Assembly (NCBI RefSeq): GCF_029227915.1
Contig: NC_079883.1
Location: forward strand, 30,692,001-30,756,000
DNA length: 64,000 nt
Origin: Hydractinia symbiolongicarpus
Lineage: Eukaryota > Cnidaria > Hydrozoa > Anthoathecata > Hydractiniidae
Reading direction: 5' to 3'
The notes under the pieces are model-generated. The model was not told the origin of the DNA and searched no databases. It saw only the letters and a list, made by a program, of their open reading frames with translations. Positions 9,851-22,500 of the stretch are shown here, piece by piece. The position numbers and the translations under genes are program-made. Positions within the stretch are counted from its first letter, which is position 1, and each line of letters opens with the position of its first letter.

Positions 9851-10819
9851 CGTCTCATCAAAAATGAAAACATTTTTGAAAACGGCAAGTCTCATGCGTT
9901 TTAGTGGTAAAAAAAAAATTTAAAAAATCGTTCGGGAAATGAGTTTACTCCCTGGGTACTTTCTTTGTATACATTTGACTATACGGGCCAAGCCCGGGAT
10001 TTACGCGAAATCGCGGGTTTTCTTTTGCCGGCGATTAAACCTCTTTCATTAAGCGTTTCATCAAAAATGAAAACATTTTTGAAAACTACAAGTCTTATGC
10101 GTTTTAGTGGTGAAAAGATAATTTAAAAAATCGTTTTGGAAATGAGTTTACTCACAGGGTACTTTCTTTGTATACATTCGACTATACGGGCCAAGCCCGG
10201 GATTTACGGGAAATCGCGGGTTTTCGTTTGCCGGCGATTAAACCACTTTTATTCAGCGTCTCATCAAAAATGAAAACATTTTTGAAAACTACAAGTCTCA
10301 TGCGTTTAGTGGTGAAAAAATAAATTAAAAAATCGTTCGGAAAATGAGTTTACTTCCTGGGTACTTTCTTTGTATACTTTTGACTATACGGGCCAAGCCC
10401 GAGATTTTCGGGAAATCGCGGGTTTTCGTTTGCCGGCGATTAAACTTCTTTTATTAAGCGTCTCATCAAAAATGAAAACAGTTTTGAAAACTACAAGTCT
10501 TATGCGTTTTAGTGGTGAAAAAATAATTTAAAAAACCGTTCCGGAAATGAGTTTACTCACAGGGTACTTTCTTTGTATACATTCGACTATACGGGTCAAC
10601 CCCGGGATTTACGGGAAATCGCGGGTTTTCGTTTGCCGGCGATTAAACCTCTTTCATTAAGCGTCTCATCAAAAATGAAAACATTTTTGAAAACTACAAG
10701 TCTCATGCGTTTTAGTGGTAAAAAAAAAATTTAAAAAATCGTTCGGGAAATGAGTTTACTCCCTGGGTACTTTCTTTGTATACATTCGACTATACGGGCC
10801 AAGCCCGGGATTTACGGGA

Positions 10820-10847
10820 AATCGCTGGTTTTCCTTTGCCAGCGATT
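10820..10847. other. Monomer variant with a perfect 9-bp GC hairpin
   Basis: The same AATCGCTGG/CCAGCGATT arms as at 7168-7195, but in a monomer whose upstream core is type A (GCCAAGCCCGGG). The paired arms have therefore been recombined into a different monomer background. Confidence 0.7.
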
Positions 10848-11699
10848 AAACTTCTTTTGTTCAGCGTCTGATCAAAAATGAAAACATTTTTGAAAACTAC
10901 AAGTCTCAAGCGTTTTAGTGGTGAAAGAAAAATTTAAAAAATCGTTCGGGAAATGAGTTTATTCCCTGGGTACTTTCTTTGTATACATTCGACTATACGG
11001 GCCAAGCCCGGGATTTACGGGAAATCGCGCGTTTTCGTTTGCCGGCGATTAAACCTCTTTCATTAAGCGTCTCATCAAAAATGAAAACATTTTTGAAAAC
11101 TACAAGTCTTATGCGTTTTAGTGGTGAAAAAATAATTTAAAAAATCGTTCCGAAAATGAGTTTACTCACAGGGTACTTTCTTTGTATACATTCGACTATA
11201 CGGGCCAAGCCCGGGATTTACGGGAAATCGCGGGTTTTCGTTTGCCGGCGATTAAACCTCTTTCATTAAGCGTCTCATGAAAAATGAAAACATTTTTAAA
11301 AACTACAAGTCTCATGGGCTTTAGTGGTGAAATAATAATTTAAAAAATCGTTCGGGAAATGAGTTTACACCCTGGGTACTTTCTTTGTATACTTTTGACT
11401 ATACGAGCCGAGTCCGGGATTTACGGGAAATCGCTGGTTTTCCTTTGCCGGCGATTAAACTTCTTTTGTTCAGCGTCTGATCAAAAATGAAAACATTTTT
11501 GAAAACTACAAGTCTCAAGCGTTTTAGTGGTGAAAGAAAAATTTAAAAAATCGTTCGGGAAATGAGTTTATTCCCTGGGTACTTTCTTTGTATACATTCA
11601 ACTATACAGGCCAAGCCCGGGATTTACGGGAAATCGCGGGATTTCGTTTGCCGGCGATTAAACCTCTTTCATTAAGCGTCTCGTCAAAAATGAGAACAT

Positions 11700-12940
11700 T
11701 TTTGAAAACTACAAGTCTCATGCGTTTTAGTGGTAAAAAAAAAATTTTAAAAATCGTTCGGGAAATGAGTTTACACCCTGGGTACTTTCTTTGTATACTT
11801 TTGACTATACGGGCCGAGTCCGGGATTTACGGGAAATCGCAGGTTTTCGTTTGCCGGCGATTAAACTTCTTTTATTCAGTGTCTCATCAAAAATGAAAAC
11901 ATTTTTGAAAACTACAAGTCTCATGCGTTTTAGTGGTGAAAAAATAATTTAAAAAATCGTTCGGGAAATGAGTTTACTCCCTGGGTACTTTCTTTGTATA
12001 CTTTTGACTATGCGGGCCGAGTCCGGGGTTTACGGGAAATGGCGGGTTTTCGTTTGCCGGCGATTAAACTTCTTTTATTCAGCGTCTGATCAAAAATGAA
12101 AACATTTTTGAAAACTACAAGTCTCAAGCTTTTTAGTGGTGAAAAAAAAATTTAAAAAATCGTTGGGGAAATAAGTTTACTCCCTGGGTACTTTCTTTGT
12201 ATACATTCGACTATACGGGCCAAGCCCGGGATTTACGGGAAATCGCAGGATTTCGTTTGCCGGCGATTAAACCTCTTTCATTAAGCGTCTCATCAAAAAT
12301 GAAAACATTTTTGAAAACTACAAGTCTCATGCGTTTTAGTGGTAAAAAAAAAATTTTAAAAATCGTTCGGGAAATGAGTTTACACCCTGGGTACTTTCTT
12401 TGTATACTTTTGACTATACGGGCCGAGTCCGGGATTTACGGGAAATCGCAGGTTTTCGTTTGCCGGCGATTAAACTTCTTTTATTCAGTGTGTCATCAAA
12501 AATGAAAACATTTTTGAAAACTACAAGTCTCATGCGTTTTAGTGGTGAAAAAATAATTTAAAAAATCGTTCGGGAAATGAGTTTACTCCCTGGGTACTTT
12601 CTTTGTATACTTTTGACTATGCGGGCCGAGTCCGGGGTTTACGGGAAATGGCGGGTTTTCGTTTGCCGGCGATTAAACTTCTTTTATTCAGCGTCTGATC
12701 AAAAATGAAAACATTTTTGAAAACTACAAGTCTCAAGCTTTTTAGTGGTGAAAAAAAAATTTAAAAAATCGTTGGGGAAATAAGTTTACTCCCTGGGTAC
12801 TTTCTTTGTATACATTCGACTATACGGGCCAAGCCCGGGATTTACGGGAAATCGCAGGATTTCGTTTGCCGGCGATTAAACCTCTTTCATTAAGCGTCTC
12901 ATCAAAAATGAAAACATTTTTGAAAACTACAAGTCTCATG
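11700..12940 (+). repeat. Three-monomer tandem duplication inside the 8.7 kb block
   Basis: Two copies at an offset of 609 share the AAAATTTTAAAAATCG linker, the CACCCTGGG type B monomer with CAGTGTC (CAGTGTG in the second), the TATGCGGG monomer and the CGTTGGGGAAATAAG joint. The set recurs near 20423-21663. A related monomer pair follows near 13391-13800. Confidence 0.82.
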
Positions 12941-15891
12941 CGTTTTAGTGGTGAAAAGATAATTTAAAAAATCGTTTTGGAAATTAGTTTACTCACAGGG
13001 TACTTTCTTTGTATACATTCGACTATACGGGCCAAGCCCGGGATTTACGGGAAATCGCGGGTTTTCGCTTGCCGGCGATTAAACCACTTTTATTCAGCGT
13101 CTCATCAAAAATGAAAACATTTTTGAAAACTACAAGTCTCATGCGTTTTAGTGGTAAAAAAAAAAATTAAAAAATCGTTCGGGAAATGAGTTTACACCCT
13201 GGGTACTTTCTTTGTATACTTTTGACTATACGGGCGGAGTCCGGGATTTACGGGAAATCGCAGGTTTTCGTTTGCCGGCGATTAAACTTCTTTTATTCAG
13301 CGTCTCATCAAAAAGGAAAACATTTTTGAAAACTACAAGTCTCATGCGTTTTAGTGGTGAAAAAATAATTTAAAAAATCGTTCGGGAAATGAGTTTACTC
13401 CCTGGGTACTTTCTTTGTATACTTTTGACTATGCGGGCCGAGTCCGGGGTTTACGGGAAATGGCGGGTTTTCGTTTGCCGGCGATTAAACTTCTTTTATT
13501 CAGCGTCTGATCAAAAATGAAAACATTTTTGAAAACTACAAGTCTCAAGCCTTTTAGTGGTGAAAAAAAAATTTAAAAAATTGTTGGGGAAATAAGTTTA
13601 CTCCCTGGGTACTTTCTTTGTATACATTCGACTATACGGGCCAAGCCCGGGATTTACGGGAAATGGCGGGATTTCGTTTGCCGGCGATTAAACCTCTTTC
13701 ATTAAGCGTCTCATCAAAAATGAAAACATTTTTGAAAACTACAAGTCTCATGCGTTTTAGTGGTGAAAAGATAATTTAAAAAATCGTTTTGGAAATTAGT
13801 TTACTCACAGGGTACTTTCTTTGTATACATTCGACTATACGGGCCGAGTCCGGGATTTACGGGAAATCGCAGGTTTTCGTTTGCCGGCGATTAAACTTCT
13901 TTTATTTAGCGTCTCATCAAAAATGAAAACATTTTTGAAAACTACAAGTCTCATGCGTTTTAGTGGTGAAATAATAAATTAAAAAATCGTTCGGGAAATG
14001 AGTTTACTTCCTGGGTACTTTCTTTGTATACTTTTGACTATACGGGCCAAGCCCGGTATTTACGGGAAATCGCGGGTTTTCGTTTGCCGGCGATTAAACT
14101 TCTTTTATTCAGCGCCTCATCAAAAATGAAAACATTTTTGAAAACTACAAGTCTTATGCGTTTTAGTGGTGAAAAAATAATTTAAAAAATCGTTCCGGAA
14201 ATGAGTTTACTCACAGGGTACTTTCTTTGTATACATTCGACTATACGGACCAAGCCCAGGATTTACGGGAAATCGCGGGTTTTCGTTTGCCGGCGATTAA
14301 ACCTCTTTCATTAAGCGTCTCATCAAAAATGAAAACATTTTTGAAAACTACAAGTGTCATGCGCTTTAGTGGTAAAAAAAAATTTAAAAAATCGTTCGGG
14401 AAATGAGTTTACTCCCTGGGTACTTTCTTTGTATACATTCGACTATACGGGCCAAGCCCGGGATTTACGGGAAATCGCGGGTTTTCATTTGCCGGCGATT
14501 AAACCTCTTTCATTAAGCGTCTCATCAAAAATGAAAACATTTTTGAAAACTACAAGTCTCATGCGTTTTAGTGGTGAAAAGATAATTTAAAAAATCGTTC
14601 CGGAAATGAGTTTACTCACAGGGTACTTTCTTTGTATACATTCGACTATACGGACCAAGCCCGGGATTTACGGGAAATCGCGGGTTTTCGTTTGCCGGCG
14701 ATTAAACCTCTTTCATTAAGCGTCTCATCAAAAATGAAAACATTTTTGAAAACTACAAGTGTCATGCGTTTTAGTGGTAAAAAAAAAATTTAAAAAATCG
14801 TTCGGGAAATGAGTTTACTCCCTGGGTACTTTCTTTGTATACATTCGACTATACGGGCAAAACCCGGGATTTACGGGAAATCGCGGGTTTTCGTTTGCCG
14901 GCGATTAAACCACTTTTATTCAGCGTCTCATCAAAAATGAAAACATTTTTGAAAACTACAAGTCTCATGCGTTTTAGTGGTGAAAAGATAATTTAAAAAA
15001 TCGTTTTGGAAATGAGTTTACTCACAGGGTACTTTCTTTGTATACATTTGACTTTTCGGGCCAAGCCCGGGATTTACGGGAAATCGCGGGGCTTCGTTTG
15101 CCGGTGATTAAACCTCTTTCATTAAGCGTCTCATCAAAAATGAAAACATTTTTAAAAACTACAAGTCTCAAGCCTTTTAGTGGTAAAAGAAAAATTTAAA
15201 AAATCGTTCGGGAAATGAGTTTATTCCCTGGGTACTTTCTTTGTATACATTCGACTATACGGGCCAAGCCCGGGATTTACGGGAAATCGCGGGTTTTCGT
15301 TTGCCGGCGATTAAACCTCTTTCATTAGGCGTCTCATCAAAAATGAAAACATTTTTGAAAACTACAAGTCTTATGCGTTTTAGTGGTGAAAAAATAATTT
15401 AAAAAATCGTTCGGGAAATGAGTTTACTCCATGGGTACTTTCTTTTTATACTTTTGACTATACGGGCCGAGTCCGGATTTAGGGGAAGTCGCGAATTTTC
15501 GTTTGCCGGCGATTAAACTTCTTTTATTCAGCGTCTCATCAAAAATAAAAACATTTTTAAAAACTACAAGTCTCATGGGCTTTAGTGGTGAAATAATAAT
15601 TTAAAAAATCGTTCGGGAAATGAGTTTACACCCTGGGTACTTTCTTTGTATACTTTTGACTATACGGGCCGAGTCCGGGATTTACGGGAAGTCGCGGGTT
15701 TTCGTTTGCCGGCGATTAAACTTCTTTTATTCAGCGTCTCATCAAAAATAAAAACATTTTTAAAAACTACAAGTCTCATGGGTTTAGTGGTGAAATAATA
15801 ATTTAAAAAATCGTTCGGAAAATGAGTTTACACCCTGGGTACTTTCTTTGTATACTTTTGACTATACGAGCCGAGTCCGGGATTCACGGGA

Positions 15892-15919
15892 AATCGCTGG
15901 TTTTCCTTTGCCAGCGATT
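15892..15919. other. Monomer variant with a perfect 9-bp GC hairpin
   Basis: The 8.7 kb copy 2 partner of the hairpin at 7168-7195, unchanged. Confidence 0.7.
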
Positions 15920-18553
15920 AAACTTCTTTTGTTCAGCGTCTGATCAAAAATGAAAAATTTTTTGAAAACTACAAGTCTCAAGCGTTTTAGTGGTGAAAGA
16001 AAAATTTAAAAAATCGTTCGGGAAATGAGTTTATTCCTTGGGTAATTTCTTTGTATACATTCGACTATACGGGCCAAGCCCGGGATTTACGGGAGATCGC
16101 GGGATTTCGTTTGCCGGCGATTAAACCTCTTTCATTAAGCGTCTCGTCAAAAATGAAAACATTTTTGAAAACTACAAGTTTCATGCGTTTTAGTGGTAAA
16201 AAAAAAATTTAAAAAATCGTTCGGGAAATGAGTTTACACCCTTGGTACTTTCTTTGTATACTTTTGACTATACGGGCCGAGTCCGGGATTTACGGGAAAT
16301 CGCAGGTTTTCGTTTGCCGTCGATTAAACTTCTTTTATTCAGCGTCTCATCAAAAATGAAAACATTTTTGAAAACTGCAAGTGTCATGCGTTTTAGTGGT
16401 GAAAAAATAATTTAAAAAATCGTTTGGGAAATGAGTTTACTCCCTGGGTACTTTCTTTGTATCCTTTTTACTATGCGGGCCGAGTCCGGGGTTACGGGAA
16501 ATGGCGGGTTTTCGTTTGCCGGCGATTAAACTTCTTTTATTCAGCGTCTGATCAAAAATGAAAACATTTTTGAAAACTAAAAGTCTCAAGCTTTTTAGTG
16601 GTGAAAAGAAATTTGAAAAATCGTTCGGGAAATGAGTTTACTCCCTGGGTACTTTCTTTGTATACATTCGACTATACGGGCCAAGCCCGGGATTTACGGG
16701 AAATCGCGGGATTTCGTTTGCCGGCGATTAAACCTCTTTCATTAAGCGTCTCATCAAAAATGAAAACATTTTTGAAAACTACAAGTCTCATGCGTTTTAG
16801 TGGTAAAAAAAAAATTTAAAAAATCGTTCGGGAAATGAGTTTACACCCTGGGTACTTTCTTTGTATACTTTTGTCTATACGGGCCGAGTCCGGGATTTAC
16901 GGGAAATCGCAGGTTTTCGTTTGCCGGCGATTAAACTTCTTTTATTCAGCGTCTCATCAAAAATGAAAACATTTGTAAAAACTACAAGTCTCATGCGTTT
17001 TAGTGGTGAAAAAATAAATTAAAAAATCGTTCGGGAAATGAGTTTACTTCCTGGGTACTTTCTTTGTATACTTTTGACTATACGGGCCAAGCCCGAGATT
17101 TACGGGAAATCGCGGGTTTTCGTTTGCCGGCGATTAAACTTCTTTTATTCAGCGTCTCATCAAAAATGAAAACATTTTTGAAAACTACAAGTCTTATGCG
17201 TTTTAGTGGTGAAAAATTAATTTAAAAAATCGTTCCGGAAATGAATTTACTCACAGGGTACTTTCTTTGTATACATTCGACTATACGGGCCAAGCCCGGG
17301 ATTTACGGGAAATCGCGGGTTTTCGTTTGCCGGCGATTAAACCTCTTTCATTAAGCGTCTCATCAAAAATGAAAACATTTTTGAAAACTACAAGTCTCAA
17401 GCGTTTTAGTGGTGAAAGAAAAATTTAAAAAATCGTTCGGGAAATGAGTTTATTCCCTGGGTAATTTCTTTGTATACATTCGACTATACGGGCCAAGCCC
17501 GGGATTTACGGGAAATCGCGGGATTTCGTTTGCCGGCGATTAAACCTCTTTCATTAAGCGTCTTATCAAAAATAAAAACATTTTTGAAAACTACAAGTCT
17601 CATGCGTTTGAGTGGTGAAAAGATAATTTAAAAAATCGTTTTGGAAATGAGTTTACTCACAGGGTACTTTCTTTGTATACATTCGACTATACGGGCCAAG
17701 CCCGGGATTTACGGGAAATCCCGGGTTTTCGTTTGCCGGCGATTAAACCACTTTTATTCAGCGTCTCATCAAAAATGAAAACATTTTTGAAAACTACAAG
17801 TCTCATGCGTTTTAGTGTTAAAAAAAAAATTTAAAAAATCGTTCGGGAAATGAGTTTACACCCTGGGTACTTTCTTTGTATAGTTTTGACTATACGGGCG
17901 GAGTCCGGGATTTACGGGAAATCGCAGGTTTTCGTTTGCCGGCGATTAAACTTCTTTTATTCAGCGTCTCATCAAAAATGAAAACATTTTTGAAAACTAC
18001 AAGTCTCATGCGTTTTAGTGGTGAAAAAATAAATTAAAAAATCGTTCGGGAAATGAGTTTACTTCCTGGGTACTTTCTTTGTATACTTTTGACTATACGG
18101 GCCAAGCCCGAGATTTACGGGAAATCGCGGGTTTTCGTTTGCCGGCGATTAAACTTCTTTTATTCAGCGTCTCATCAAAAATGAAAACATTTTTGAAAAC
18201 TACAAGTCTTATGCGTTTTAGTGGTGAAAAGATAATTTAAAAAATCGTTTTGGAAATGAGTTTACTCACAGGGTACTTTCTTTGTATACATTCGACTATA
18301 CGGGCCAAGCCCGGGATTTACGGGAAATCCCGGGTTTTCGTTTGCCGGCAATTAAACCACTTTTATTCAGCGTCTCATCAAAAATGAAAACATTTTTGAA
18401 AACTACAAGTCTCATGCGTTTTAGTGTTAAAAAAAAAATTTAAAAAATCGTTCGGGAATGGAGTTTACACCCTGGGTACTTTCTTAGTATACTTTTGACT
18501 ATACGGGCCGAGTCCGGGATTTACGGGAAATCGCAGGTTTTCGTTTGCCGGCG

Positions 18554-18573
18554 ACTACACTGCTTTTTTTTAG
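18554..18573 (+). repeat. Monomer with a clustered-mutation tail (copy 2)
   Basis: This is the partner of the altered tail at 9831-9850 in the second 8.7 kb copy, identical by eye. It is a convenient marker for distinguishing this block from other parts of the array. Confidence 0.8.
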
Positions 18574-19542
18574 CGTCTCATCAAAAATGAAAACATTTTT
18601 GAAAACGGCAAGTCTCATGCGTTTTAGTGGTAAAAAAAAAATTTAAAAAATCGTTCGGGAAATGAGTTTACTCCCTGGGTACTTTCTTTGTATACATTTG
18701 ACTATACGGGCCAAGCCCGGGATTTACGCGAAATCGCGGGTTTTCTTTTGCCGGCGATTAAACCTCTTTCATTAAGCGTTTCATCAAAAATGAAAACATT
18801 TTTGAAAACTACAAGTCTTATGCGTTTTAGTGGTGAAAAGATAATTTAAAAAATCGTTTTGGAAATGAGTTTACTCACAGGGTACTTTCTTTGTATACAT
18901 TCGACTATACGGGCCAAGCCCGGGATTTACGGGAAATCGCGGGTTTTCGTTTGCCGGCGATTAAACCACTTTTATTCAGCGTCTCATCAAAAATGAAAAC
19001 ATTTTTGAAAACTACAAGTCTCATGCGTTTAGTGGTGAAAAAATAAATTAAAAAATCGTTCGGAAAATGAGTTTACTTCCTGGGTACTTTCTTTGTATAC
19101 TTTTGACTATACGGGCCAAGCCCGAGATTTTCGGGAAATCGCGGGTTTTCGTTTGCCGGCGATTAAACTTCTTTTATTAAGCGTCTCATCAAAAATGAAA
19201 ACAGTTTTGAAAACTACAAGTCTTATGCGTTTTAGTGGTGAAAAAATAATTTAAAAAACCGTTCCGGAAATGAGTTTACTCACAGGGTACTTTCTTTGTA
19301 TACATTCGACTATACGGGTCAACCCCGGGATTTACGGGAAATCGCGGGTTTTCGTTTGCCGGCGATTAAACCTCTTTCATTAAGCGTCTCATCAAAAATG
19401 AAAACATTTTTGAAAACTACAAGTCTCATGCGTTTTAGTGGTAAAAAAAAAATTTAAAAAATCGTTCGGGAAATGAGTTTACTCCCTGGGTACTTTCTTT
19501 GTATACATTCGACTATACGGGCCAAGCCCGGGATTTACGGGA

Positions 19543-19570
19543 AATCGCTGGTTTTCCTTTGCCAGCGATT
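19543..19570. other. Monomer variant with a perfect 9-bp GC hairpin
   Basis: The 8.7 kb copy 2 partner of the hairpin at 10820-10847, unchanged. Confidence 0.7.
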
Positions 19571-22500
19571 AAACTTCTTTTGTTCAGCGTCTGATCAAAA
19601 ATGAAAACATTTTTGAAAACTACAAGTCTCAAGCGTTTTAGTGGTGAAAGAAAAATTTAAAAAATCGTTCGGGAAATGAGTTTATTCCCTGGGTACTTTC
19701 TTTGTATACATTCGACTATACGGGCCAAGCCCGGGATTTACGGGAAATCGCGCGTTTTCGTTTGCCGGCGATTAAACCTCTTTCATTAAGCGTCTCATCA
19801 AAAATGAAAACATTTTTGAAAACTACAAGTCTTATGCGTTTTAGTGGTGAAAAAATAATTTAAAAAATCGTTCCGAAAATGAGTTTACTCACAGGGTACT
19901 TTCTTTGTATACATTCGACTATACGGGCCAAGCCCGGGATTTACGGGAAATCGCGGGTTTTCGTTTGCCGGCGATTAAACCTCTTTCATTAAGCGTCTCA
20001 TGAAAAATGAAAACATTTTTAAAAACTACAAGTCTCATGGGCTTTAGTGGTGAAATAATAATTTAAAAAATCGTTCGGGAAATGAGTTTACACCCTGGGT
20101 ACTTTCTTTGTATACTTTTGACTATACGAGCCGAGTCCGGGATTTACGGGAAATCGCTGGTTTTCCTTTGCCGGCGATTAAACTTCTTTTGTTCAGCGTC
20201 TGATCAAAAATGAAAACATTTTTGAAAACTACAAGTCTCAAGCGTTTTAGTGGTGAAAGAAAAATTTAAAAAATCGTTCGGGAAATGAGTTTATTCCCTG
20301 GGTACTTTCTTTGTATACATTCAACTATACAGGCCAAGCCCGGGATTTACGGGAAATCGCGGGATTTCGTTTGCCGGCGATTAAACCTCTTTCATTAAGC
20401 GTCTCGTCAAAAATGAGAACATTTTTGAAAACTACAAGTCTCATGCGTTTTAGTGGTAAAAAAAAAATTTTAAAAATCGTTCGGGAAATGAGTTTACACC
20501 CTGGGTACTTTCTTTGTATACTTTTGACTATACGGGCCGAGTCCGGGATTTACGGGAAATCGCAGGTTTTCGTTTGCCGGCGATTAAACTTCTTTTATTC
20601 AGTGTCTCATCAAAAATGAAAACATTTTTGAAAACTACAAGTCTCATGCGTTTTAGTGGTGAAAAAATAATTTAAAAAATCGTTCGGGAAATGAGTTTAC
20701 TCCCTGGGTACTTTCTTTGTATACTTTTGACTATGCGGGCCGAGTCCGGGGTTTACGGGAAATGGCGGGTTTTCGTTTGCCGGCGATTAAACTTCTTTTA
20801 TTCAGCGTCTGATCAAAAATGAAAACATTTTTGAAAACTACAAGTCTCAAGCTTTTTAGTGGTGAAAAAAAAATTTAAAAAATCGTTGGGGAAATAAGTT
20901 TACTCCCTGGGTACTTTCTTTGTATACATTCGACTATACGGGCCAAGCCCGGGATTTACGGGAAATCGCAGGATTTCGTTTGCCGGCGATTAAACCTCTT
21001 TCATTAAGCGTCTCATCAAAAATGAAAACATTTTTGAAAACTACAAGTCTCATGCGTTTTAGTGGTAAAAAAAAAATTTTAAAAATCGTTCGGGAAATGA
21101 GTTTACACCCTGGGTACTTTCTTTGTATACTTTTGACTATACGGGCCGAGTCCGGGATTTACGGGAAATCGCAGGTTTTCGTTTGCCGGCGATTAAACTT
21201 CTTTTATTCAGTGTGTCATCAAAAATGAAAACATTTTTGAAAACTACAAGTCTCATGCGTTTTAGTGGTGAAAAAATAATTTAAAAAATCGTTCGGGAAA
21301 TGAGTTTACTCCCTGGGTACTTTCTTTGTATACTTTTGACTATGCGGGCCGAGTCCGGGGTTTACGGGAAATGGCGGGTTTTCGTTTGCCGGCGATTAAA
21401 CTTCTTTTATTCAGCGTCTGATCAAAAATGAAAACATTTTTGAAAACTACAAGTCTCAAGCTTTTTAGTGGTGAAAAAAAAATTTAAAAAATCGTTGGGG
21501 AAATAAGTTTACTCCCTGGGTACTTTCTTTGTATACATTCGACTATACGGGCCAAGCCCGGGATTTACGGGAAATCGCAGGATTTCGTTTGCCGGCGATT
21601 AAACCTCTTTCATTAAGCGTCTCATCAAAAATGAAAACATTTTTGAAAACTACAAGTCTCATGCGTTTTAGTGGTGAAAAGATAATTTAAAAAATCGTTT
21701 TGGAAATTAGTTTACTCACAGGGTACTTTCTTTGTATACATTCGACTATACGGGCCAAGCCCGGGATTTACGGGAAATCGCGGGTTTTCGCTTGCCGGCG
21801 ATTAAACCACTTTTATTCAGCGTCTCATCAAAAATGAAAACATTTTTGAAAACTACAAGTCTCATGCGTTTTAGTGGTAAAAAAAAAATTTAAAAAATCG
21901 TTCGGGAAATGAGTTTACACCCTGGGTACTTTCTTTGTATACTTTTGACTATACGGGCGGAGTCCGGGATTTACGGGAAATCGCAGGTTTTCGTTTGCCG
22001 GCGATTAAACTTCTTTTATTCAGCGTCTCATCAAAAAGGAAAACATTTTTGAAAACTACAAGTCTCATGCGTTTTAGTGGTGAAAAAATAATTTAAAAAA
22101 TCGTTCGGGAAATGAGTTTACTCCCTGGGTACTTTCTTTGTATACTTTTGACTATGCGGGCCGAGTCCGGGGTTTACGGGAAATGGCGGGTTTTCGTTTG
22201 CCGGCGATTAAACTTCTTTTATTCAGCGTCTGATCAAAAATGAAAAAATTTTTGAAAACTACAAGTCTCAAGCCTTTTAGTGGTGAAAAAAAAATTTAAA
22301 AAATTGTTGGGGAAATAAGTTTACTCCCTGGGTACTTTCTTTGTATACATTCGACTATACGGGCCAAGCCCGGGATTTACGGGAAATGGCGGGATTTCGT
22401 TTGCCGGCGATTAAACCTCTTTCATTAAGCGTCTCATCAAAAATGAAAACATTTTTGAAAACTACAAGTCTCATGCGTTTTAGTGGTGAAAAGATAATTT

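Larger units (their letters stand above)
6516..15239 (+). repeat. Zone II: 8.72 kb, 43-monomer block, copy 1
   Basis: Matches 15240-23963 base for base at an offset of 8723-8724. Markers found in both copies include the CTCCATGGG monomer (6701), the AATCGCTGG/CCAGCGATT hairpin (7168), the altered tail at 9831, GAGATTTTCGGG (near 10400) and CTCATGAAAAATG (near 11275). I noticed only about half a dozen differences, so identity is well above 99% by eye. The block contains smaller duplications of its own, which are therefore older than the 8.7 kb event. Confidence 0.93.

Noticed and set aside
13970-13990. AATAAA polyadenylation signals in the linker
   Set aside because: The word arises by chance in A-rich linkers of one subfamily, with no transcript or gene upstream.
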